This document shows, piece by piece, positions 56,958 to 64,000 of a stretch of DNA of 64,000 nucleotides (its first letter is position 1; every line of letters starts with the position of its first letter). The position numbers and the translations under genes were made by a program. The notes below the pieces were generated by a model. It did no database searches. It saw nothing but the letters and a program-made list of their open reading frames with translations, and was not told where the DNA came from. The stretch lies in assembly GCA_023853785.1 (NCBI GenBank), contig JAJIRX010000880.1, positions 62,001-126,000 on the forward strand. The letters are read 5' to 3'. The stretch comes from Psilocybe azurescens. Its lineage: Eukaryota; Basidiomycota; Agaricomycetes; Agaricales; Agrocybaceae.

Positions 56958-58025
56958 GTCTTCCCACGGCTCATTCTCGCCGTTTCCTGATGAATAGACA
57001 TTAATTGATTGACAAGTGACAGGTGTCCGTGGTGCCGCCACTGGAGTACCTGAAAACGAACTCACCCAAAAAAAGGATATTGAGCTCAGGCTCTCCCTCA
57101 AGTCTCCAAGTTCTCCCATCGCCGTTGGCAGCGAGGGATGAGTACTCCAATTGAATGCTACAGTAGTTTACATTCAATGTTATTTTATTAAATTCTTAAG
57201 CACCTTTAAAATATAGAAGAAATTAACAGAAAAGCGCAATGAGAAGGGAAGGAGTTGGGGAAATGACCAGGGAAGGGATATAGACGGAAATAGAAAGAAG
57301 GGCGGGGAAGGGACATGGCCAGGAATGGAAGGGCTACCACAAAAGGGAATGGCGCGCAGAGCGGGTGGACAGTGGGCGACATGGTGACATACACGCCGGA
57401 GGTGCCTGGGCGGGATGGGAAGCCGAGGAGGTGTTGCAGAGCATTGTCCGGATGGGGCGGCACTGGTGGGTGGTCATGTTACCTGGCGATGGGACAGGGT
57501 CATCTAAGATAATCTGTATCATATTTATCTAGGTAATCTTGTCTTATCTATACTTATCTAATCCGTTATCTAGTCTAATCTGTCTCCTTGTCTAATCTAC
57601 GACGATGAGCAAAAAATCTTGTTAAAGTGGGAGACCTCTGGGTAGGAATCTCGGCGGGTAAGGGGAAAGCCGGAAAAGCATTCAAATTTAACCGGGTATA
57701 GTGGCCGTTTCCTGTCAACAAATGTGACAGCGGGGGTGGGAACCTTAGGTGACCGTTCTGCTTGGTGTCTTATTTGTGCAAAACAAATAAATCCGCTTTT
57801 GGACATTTTTGAGTGATGGCGACCGTTTTGGGAGATTTTGCTGTTGCGCAAGCACCTTCGCCGAGCGGCCCGGAGCAGAGGGCTTGCTCCGAACCTAGGG
57901 ATATTCTACCTCGTAGACTGGGTTCGAGTCTACTGCGCAACAGCAAAATCTCCCAAAACGGTCGCCAAAGCGGACTCATTTGTTTTGCACAAATAAGACA
58001 CCAAGGTGGCTTGGAACGAACCTAA
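56958..58025 (-). repeat. Right long terminal inverted repeat of the KDZ element
   Basis: Reverse complement of 48193-49009, interrupted by a 245-bp MITE-like insertion at 57761-58005. Without the insertion its length is about 820 bp, almost the same as the left repeat. The GATTAGA/TAGATAA cluster is at 57518-57602. Confidence 0.9.
57761..58005. mobile_element. MITE-like palindromic element nested in the right inverted repeat
   Basis: The outer ends CTTGGTGTCTTATTTGTGCA and their reverse complement (ending 58005) form the terminal inverted repeats. An inner pair (57819-57850 and 57934-57965, containing GGGAGATTTTGCTGTTGCGC) is perfectly complementary over 32 bases. The left repeat of the host KDZ element lacks this segment, so it is an insertion. 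The centre (57851-57933) has GGTTCGAGTC at 57921-57930, like a tRNA B box, and TCGCCGAGCGG at 57858-57868, like an A box. The whole could be tRNA-derived, but a proper cloverleaf does not fold. No protein is encoded. Confidence 0.8.
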
Positions 58026-58263
58026 GTCGGTTGCATATTACTTATGTACATAGATGAAGTTTAAAATAAATATTTTTTGATCTATCAATAGAACTCTTAT
58101 TTGCGTAATTGCAATGACAATGGTGGTAAGAGTAATGTTCCCATTGCCTGTGAAGATAGATGGAAGCATGTAATGCACCTGTGAAGATCGTGGTTGCCAG
58201 CGTTCCTTTCTTGCCTCCAACTTCTCCAAAACTTGTTTTCATCGGTGCAAGCTCATTCCTACG

Positions 58264-60600
58264 ATGGTAGAAGCTTATTCGTTATTTGCTGCCCTTCGAC
58301 AAATGCTTGAGAACACCCGAATCACGTATACAAATGTGGGAATAACGTTACTGCTCCTATTCGTTGGATCTAAGGTCGTTCAGTATCGGAGAGGTCTTCA
58401 GGTGAGTAGATGTATTATATTACAAAGGTACGAATCAAACGCAAAGAAGGCGGTAAGCTACTTGCCAGGATTCCGCATCCCATTCCACCCGCTATCACTG
58501 CCTGCGATGATCCTGCCGAAAGCTTCATGGAATCCCAACTATTATTCTCCCTGGAGCTGGCGTTATACATGTAAGTAAGATTTAAAGCTCCTGTAACTAA
58601 TGCATATGATCACCTCGATGAAGTCTAATCTTGATCGATTTGCAGTCTATAAACCGTTTGCACACGATACTATCTCTGTTGTGCCTTATCTTGTCGGATC
58701 GCCTAGCTTCTATACAGGCAATGTCGATGTTGCGCGGCAGGTCAGCGTAGGAGGCCACAAGTGCAGCTTTCATAAGCCGACAGAAGCAAGCCTAGCATTT
58801 TTGTGAGTTCTCCATGTCGTGTCGTCACCTTTTTTGTGTCTCAGTTAATTCTACAGACTTTGGGGCATGAATATTATTGCAGCAGATGGAGAAACGTGGA
58901 GAAAGCATAGACGCGTTGTGGGCCCTGCTTTCAATAATGAGCTGTGAGACATTGTCACTGCCATCAGTAATCAGGTTACTAACTTTCTATTACAGCTATC
59001 AAATGGTGTGGACAGAAACCCTGAAGACTTATGGTGACATGATCGCTGCAGAAGGTTGGGAAGGGAAACAAGAGATTGACGTTCCCGTCATTCAAACCTT
59101 GACATTCAAGGTGGGTTTCATCACATGCAACGTGTTCTATAGAATATTCATTTTTCTTTTCATAGCTCGCGCTTTTGATTATCGGGAAATGTGGATTTGG
59201 ATTCTCTTTCAACTGGTTTTCGCCTCCTCGATCGAAAGACGGATCGTTGTCAATACAGGAAGCTTTACGAATTGTAACAGACTCCCATATGATCGCCGTT
59301 TTCCTACCCCAGTGGATTCAGAATCTCCCCATAAAGAAGTAAGTCATCTCTTGGCTCTCTTTCTATTTGACGAGAAAGCTAATCGTGGAAATAGAATGAA
59401 AGAAATACGAGAAGCGCATCATAAACTATTAGGATTTATGAAGCAGCAAGTCGAGGAGAGGCGAGTGGAGGTCCGCGCCAGTCTTTCGGAGGGCAGTGAC
59501 GGCAGACATGATGCGTTTACTATGCTGGTTAAAGCGAATGAGGATGAAGGAAAGCTCAAGCTGAGCGATGAAGAATTGGTGGGTCATTTTCGAGCTTAGC
59601 CTTCGTTATACACACTATTCCTAACTTATTGATTTTGGACTGTTCTAGATCGGCAATGTTTTCGTCATGCTCTTCGCAGGTCACGGTAAGCCCACAGGAA
59701 AATGAGTCGAGTTCTTTTGTTAAATGACAATCGTTCAAGAAACGACGGCTTACACTCTCGCTGCGACTTTGGGATTCCTGGCCTATCATCAAGATCTCCA
59801 GGACGAGGTCTACGATCAAATCGTCTCCGTTGTTGGACTCGAGCGTGACCCGGTTTGCCAAAGTCCACTATTCCAACATCTCCATATGTTTATTCTGTTC
59901 TTTTACTTCATAGACGATTGAGGATTACCCTTCATTAGATAAGGTTCTTGCGGCGTTTTACGAAGGCGTGAGGTTATTCCGTGAGTTTGAATAGCCCTCG
60001 CAGATACATCCTTTCTAGCCATCACTCACTATTGGGTTTAGCTGCTGGCCATCTCATGATTCGTCAGGCTTATGAGGATACTGTCCTGAAAATACCCAAT
60101 CCGGTTGGAGAGGAAGGTATTACCACAGTCCCCGTACCAAAAGGGACAAATGTAAGTATCTATTATCTACCTCGACATTGAGGCTCCGCTGACGTACGTG
60201 ATTTTGGCTGTCTAGGTGATTGTCGATATGGTGGGAGTCCGTGAGTCATATTCTCTTCTCGTCGTCCCATTCATCTTTACTAATTTATTTGCGAACAGAA
60301 TACAACCCTCGATACTTCGATAATCCCGGGGAGTACAGACCATCCAGATGGTATGGAGTCAATAACGAGTCAGAGAGTTTCTCTGCCTTCAGCATAGGTT
60401 CTCGCGCATGTCTGGGACGCAAATTCGCCACTTTGGAGTCTGTCTGCTTTCTTTCACTTCTACTGCGCGATTTTAGGATACAGCCTGCCCTCAAAGCTGG
60501 GGAAACGAAAGACCAGTGGAGGGATAGGGTTTTAGATGCGAAGATTGCCTTGACATTGGGCGTGAATGATGTTCCAGTCAAACTTGTTCGAAGGGTGTAG
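58264..60600 (+). CDS. Cytochrome P450 monooxygenase
   Basis: A multi-exon fungal microsomal P450 with all key motifs. Exon 1 at 58264-58401 carries the N-terminal membrane anchor (VGITLLLLFVGSKVV). Further exons show the C-helix GETWRKHRRVVGPAFNNEL, LALLIIGKCGFGFSFNWFSP, the I-helix oxygen-activating motif FAGHETTAYTLAATLG (split by an intron after AGH and rejoined in frame), the ExxR motif in AAFYEGVRLFPAGHLMIRQA, PVPKGTNVIVDMVGVQYNPR, and the heme loop FSAFSIGSRACLGRKFATLE with its cysteine thiolate. It ends KLVRRV at 60600. No frame breaks were seen. The enzyme inserts oxygen into unknown substrates and needs a reductase encoded elsewhere. It begins only 240 bases beyond the right end of the KDZ element, so the insertion sits in or near its promoter. 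Confidence 0.9.
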
Positions 60601-61058
60601 ATAACTACTCTACTTGTGATGTCTATGAGTGGATGTACCTTTTTGGTTATCTCTTTCATTGGGGAGCTTGCTCCCCTCTCTAATGCCGATACCAAAATGT
60701 CTAAGCCCACGTGATCCGCTGGCTTTTTGATGGTCACCCTGTGAGAACTTTGAAAGCGGCGAGTGGCGAGCACAGCTCTCATAGAGCATGCCAGGCACTG
60801 GCATAGCGAAGCGTTCTAAATTTTATGACACTTTAGCTTTAATACTCATTGTAAATACGCGTTCAGTCAAGACAGGGCATACGCGCGTCACGCGACGACG
60901 TGACTCCAATGTTTGTTCGTATTATATCCAAACGACCTCTCATCCTTCCAGGAGCAGCGCACCCTCTAGAACCAAAACCAAGCGCCGTCCTTGGGCAAAG
61001 CTCAAATATAACTCCAGATACTGTCGGAGATCTGAACTCTCAATAATTTTACTTAGTT

Positions 61059-62549
61059 ATGACATCTGCTCCTCAGAATCCTGTTGACGTCCCTCCATTT
61101 CAACTGCAACGTCTGATTCCAGATGTCATCGAGCCATACAGTGAGCGCACAAACATAGGTGTGATGATATGTGGCGATTATTGACATGGAATTTGTTTGC
61201 GTCAGCTTTCGAAAGTTTAGCTGGGAAGGTTCAACTTCGATGCGCGCAGGCACTAGGTTAGTAGCGTTTAGTGACCACCGCCTTGGAGTTAAAATTGAAG
61301 GTCGGCATAGGTTCTGAGATATATGCTGGGTGCTCTAATGGCGAGCTTCTGAGGTTTGCTTTGCAAGCTGATGATCCAAATAAAGTGTGTTTCTTCATCT
61401 ATCTCACCTTGACATCCGCTTACTGCTACAAATCTTTTTTTGTATCGTAGCTTGAATCCTACACCCTGCTCTCAAGACAGGTAGTCCCTGGAGAAAAGCC
61501 CATTGATGAGATCGTCTTGGTACCTAGCTTGTCCCGGGCGCTTGTACTATCTGGTACTTCAGTACATTACCTCTTTCCAGTATGCGACGTTGTTCAAGTT
61601 TCTCACTTTGACCCTTTGTAGACCACCAGATCCACTTCTTCACCATACCATCCCTCGACCCCTATCCTATCAAACCTATTCGAAATGCGGTGACATTTGC
61701 GGTGGATGATATCCATCTCAAACGCTCTTTCCCTACTCTTTCGACGCAAGGGTTGCCAATGCCCCCAGAGCCCGTCGATTTCTGCGTTGTCAAACGAAAC
61801 GGTATTGCTATGTTCACAATGAAGGACCGTGTGGTGTATACCAAGGTGAGCCCTTTCTTTTAACCTGACATAAACACACTAACAATATTTCTGCAGGAGA
61901 TTCCGATGCAACAAGGTGGCATCACCCTCGCAAAACGAACAGGGCGAACTCTATGCATAGCAGACAAAACGCATTACAGTATGCTTGACCTGGAGGCTTT
62001 ATCCGTGTTTCAAGTACTTCCCGTCTCACAAGCATTCGAACCGACTCCCTTCGTCGTTAAACCATCGATCACTGTAATCAGCCAGAACGAATTTCTCATT
62101 CTCTCCTGGACCGGCGCTAGTACCTTGGGTCTCTTCATAACAGGGGATGGTGATCCAGTCAGAGGCACTCTCGAGTGGCCCAGCCATCCTGAAGCCATCT
62201 GTACGTTTTCCTTGTACTAGATGTATCTCATTTCTCAGCGTGCTTTTCAGGTCTCGACTATCCATACATCACATCCCTCCTCCCGAACAACACCATCGAA
62301 ATACATAGCGTCGATACGCAGGCGATCGTACAGGTTGTCGGCGCTCCCGGGCCATCCTCTTCGTCGCTGCCTTCCTCACCAAATAAACCCGATTCACATG
62401 GTCGATCATCATCTATAAGCTCTAAGGGAGGAGGCGTCGACCTTCTCAAGCGTCTGACGCTGATTTCAAGCGTGTCGGGGTACTTGGTCCCCTCGACGCA
62501 GAGGTCCGATAAAATGCGTACGGTGCCTGTAAAGCTTCTGCGAACTTAG
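61059..62549 (+). CDS. N-terminal part of a Vps39/TGFBRAP1-like vacuolar sorting protein (CNH domain), truncated
   Basis: Exon 1 at 61059-61140 starts MTSAPQNPVDVPPFQLQRLI. Following exons give FESLAGKVQLRCAQALG, YAGCSNGELLRFALQADDPN, LESYTLLSRQVVPGEKPIDE, DHQIHFFTIPSLDPYPIKPI then RNAVTFAVDDIH, EPVDFCVVKRNGIAMFTMKD, GGITLAKRTGRTLCIADKTH, LILSWTGASTLGLFITGDG and LDYPYITSLLPNNTIEIHSV. This is a citron-homology beta-propeller as found at the N-terminus of Vps39/TGFBRAP1 tethering subunits of HOPS/CORVET complexes, which bind small GTPases during vacuolar fusion. The frame ends KMRTVPVKLLRT at 62549, about 400 residues, where family members continue to around 1000 with a clathrin-repeat region. 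The downstream sequence does not show the missing part, so this is a truncated copy or a fragment. Whether a full-length gene exists elsewhere is unknown. Confidence 0.75.
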
Positions 62550-62871
62550 AATTCTGAGTACACCAGTGGCACGGACGTCTGATATTGCCTCGCTCATTTC
62601 CATATATAACTTTGATGAACATGTGTGCTTTGCTTCATACTGCATGCTTGAAAGCGTCAAAAATGGTATTGCTTGGATGAAGCAGCCTGCTATCGTCACT
62701 GTCCCTTCTATAGCATAGATGGGCTGTTTCATCGATGAAAATTGCGTGTGTATGGTGCGCTCCGAGTTTCGAATTAAGAGTTGCAGAGTTGCAGAACTGG
62801 ACACCGGCGTGCCATCCTACTGATGACTTTATATAGCGTGCACCAAGTTTGGCCCATCGATGTCAGTCCCT

Positions 62872-63060
62872 CCGATGCGTGGATTTCCTCATGTTTCAAA
62901 GCCTGAGTACTCTCGGGAGACTTTCTTTCTTTGTCCATGCCAGCTTCTAGTACGAGGAAGGCGGTAATGTGACACAAACACATGGTCAGTCTGATACCAG
63001 TGCAGCATTTTCATAGCCTTGCCAATCTAACCATATTCCTTTGGCATGTGCTCTGCTATA
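62872..63060. repeat. Diverged direct repeat, unit 1
   Basis: This unit shares GCGTGGATTTCCTCATGTTT, the GACTTTCTTTCTTTGTCC word and CTTCTAGTACGAGGAAGGC with 63786-63985, in the same orientation. In both copies the minus strand carries a frame reading AFLVLE...DKERK.PE...KHEEIHA.E, so the copies may once have been coding. Confidence 0.7.
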
Positions 63061-63069
63061 TAATTCATG

Positions 63070-63225
63070 ATGGTCAATCGGCATTACTATGACCTCGACG
63101 AGTGCAATGTATGTGGCAACAAAGAGATTCCCAGATTCAGCTACCTTGAGCTTGATCACGGAATAACGGCGTACGCGCTACGCTTTAGCTACAACTTCGA
63201 AATTAACTTTCACAGCTCCATTTAG
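63070..63225 (+). CDS. Short ORF with a CxxC motif
   Basis: A 51-codon frame opens at MVNRHYYDLDECNVCGNKEI and ends at 63225. The CNVC motif and the acidic start make it slightly better than background, and 63230-63330 could continue it after an intron. No family was recognised and it may be chance. Confidence 0.2.
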   Translation: MVNRHYYDLDECNVCGNKEIPRFSYLELDHGITAYALRFSYNFEINFHSSI

Positions 63226-63785
63226 TTTACCCTTGCCTCAGACTTCGGTCGAAATAAACTACCGGGCTCAAGAGTTAAAAACATTGTATTTTAAGCGCTG
63301 GAAAAACGGTGAGAATACTCCTCTTATTACATACTAACTGAATCCATCTAGGCATGGGTATACAGCCTTATTTTGTCACCTCTATCGTATTTTGTCTAGA
63401 CCAGATAGAAGCAGATGGGCAGAATATTGTGCGTGCACGGTGTGTTTCAAACTTCGAACCAAGAGTTCAAGTTTAATCTCCAACTGTAAGCCTGGCGCTG
63501 CCCCTTTTCGTATTATCTTATCTTCGACATCTATACGCACGTGACCATGATCTCAACTTGACAGCTTTTCTCTTTCCTTTAACTTACGCATCGCATACAT
63601 CTGTAACCCAGTCAGTCGTTCAATCGATATATCGTGGTCTTGTCATTTTCCGCGTGACTTTCAGTGAGCTCTGTGACGACGGGCTTTCACCAACCAACAC
63701 AACCGTAGCACACTGTCCAATCGGATTTGGACTGGATGGCTTTGTTTTAAGCACATCAGATATGACCTGTTGATGCCGTTCCTCC

Positions 63786-63985
63786 GGTGCGTGGATTTCC
63801 TCATGTTTACACGCCTGACGAGCACCCTCGGGAGGCTTTCTTTCTTTGTCCCTGTCGACTTCTAGTACGAGGAAGGCTGTCATCGAAAACAAAAACATAG
63901 CCGATTTATGACATTGACTCTTCACAGCCTTGCTAATCCAAGTGTGTTCCTTTAACGCATGCTAATGGAAGGCTCTGCTGTTCGC
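63786..63985. repeat. Diverged direct repeat, unit 2
   Basis: Second copy of the unit at 62872-63060; the downstream parts also match (CAGCCTTGCTAATCCAA versus TAGCCTTGCCAATCTAA). The minus-strand frame here is longer (63620-63925), reading MTAFLVLEVDRDKERKPPEG. Confidence 0.7.
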
Positions 63986-64000
63986 TTCATGGAAGTCAGG

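Larger units (their letters stand above)
48193..58025. mobile_element. KDZ-type DNA transposon with long terminal inverted repeats and cargo genes
   Basis: The element runs from TTAGGTTCGTTCCAAGCCAC at 48193 to its reverse complement ending at 58025. Each end has about 815 bp of closely matching inverted repeat (48193-49009; 56958-58025 without the nested MITE). Inside, read left to right on the plus strand, are a decayed KDZ transposase (about 49029-52519), a 1.2-kb AT-rich gap, and two cargo genes (53702-54957 and 55405-56801). KDZ elements (Kyakuja-Dileera-Zisupton) are widespread in mushrooms and known to carry extra genes. Direct flanks (GGGATATT left, GTCGGTTG right) do not form a target-site duplication. 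The transposase carries nonsense and frame breaks, so the copy is probably not autonomous now, though the two repeats still match well. Confidence 0.85.

Noticed and set aside
57843..57948. A tRNA gene in the centre of the MITE
   Set aside because: The box-like motifs and an 8-bp acceptor-like stem are present, but the T arm and anticodon arm do not pair properly, so it is at most tRNA-derived.
48185..58033. An 8-bp target-site duplication of the KDZ element
   Set aside because: The flanking octamers GGGATATT and GTCGGTTG do not match, and shifting the borders by a few bases does not help.

Overview
The window looks like nuclear DNA of a mushroom-forming basidiomycete (Agaricomycetes). Most genes are broken by introns of roughly 50-75 nt with GTRNGT donors and YAG acceptors. 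Both strands are used and there are no operons. The gene families (DUF6533-type membrane protein, fungal CSC1/RSN1 channel, F-box proteins with degenerate leucine-rich tails, fungal P450, small secreted proteins, a KDZ DNA transposon) fit that group. No rRNA, functional tRNA or CRISPR array was seen.

Layout: 1-3.3 kb holds two genes for small secreted proteins (one cut by the window edge) and a diverged duplicated segment. 3.3-7 kb holds an ankyrin-like gene and a multi-exon DUF6533-type membrane protein gene, both on the minus strand. 8.2-9.6 kb is a signal-peptide, membrane-anchored, low-complexity protein. 10-14.8 kb holds two histidine-phosphatase (phosphoglycerate-mutase-like) paralogues, one frameshifted, around a possible Ndc10/Crypton-like remnant. 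15.7-19 kb has an F-box-like gene and a cysteine-patterned secreted protein. 22.7-26.2 kb is a 13-exon CSC1/RSN1 osmosensitive cation channel. 27.3-32.5 kb is a tandem pair of MFS transporters. 33.0 kb is a secreted cysteine-rich protein gene with an in-frame stop. 36-46.5 kb carries an epoxide hydrolase, an F-box remnant, an intact F-box gene, a zinc alcohol dehydrogenase and a divergent FAD monooxygenase.

48.2-58.0 kb is the most striking part: a DNA element of about 9.8 kb bounded by inverted repeats of about 815 bp. It holds a decayed KDZ transposase and two cargo genes, and a 245-bp MITE-like palindromic element sits inside the right repeat. 58.3-60.6 kb is a cytochrome P450. 61-62.5 kb encodes only the N-terminal part of a Vps39/TGFBRAP1-like protein. 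The right edge holds a pair of diverged direct repeats.

The redox enzymes (epoxide hydrolase, dehydrogenase, FAD monooxygenase, P450) and the transporters could serve secondary metabolism or detoxification, but no backbone synthase is present, so this is only a neighbourhood argument. Many otherwise intact genes carry one-base indels at short homopolymers. The simplest reading is base-calling error in the assembly, so several apparent breaks below should be treated as provisional. Exon borders were inferred by eye from splice signals and reading-frame continuity.
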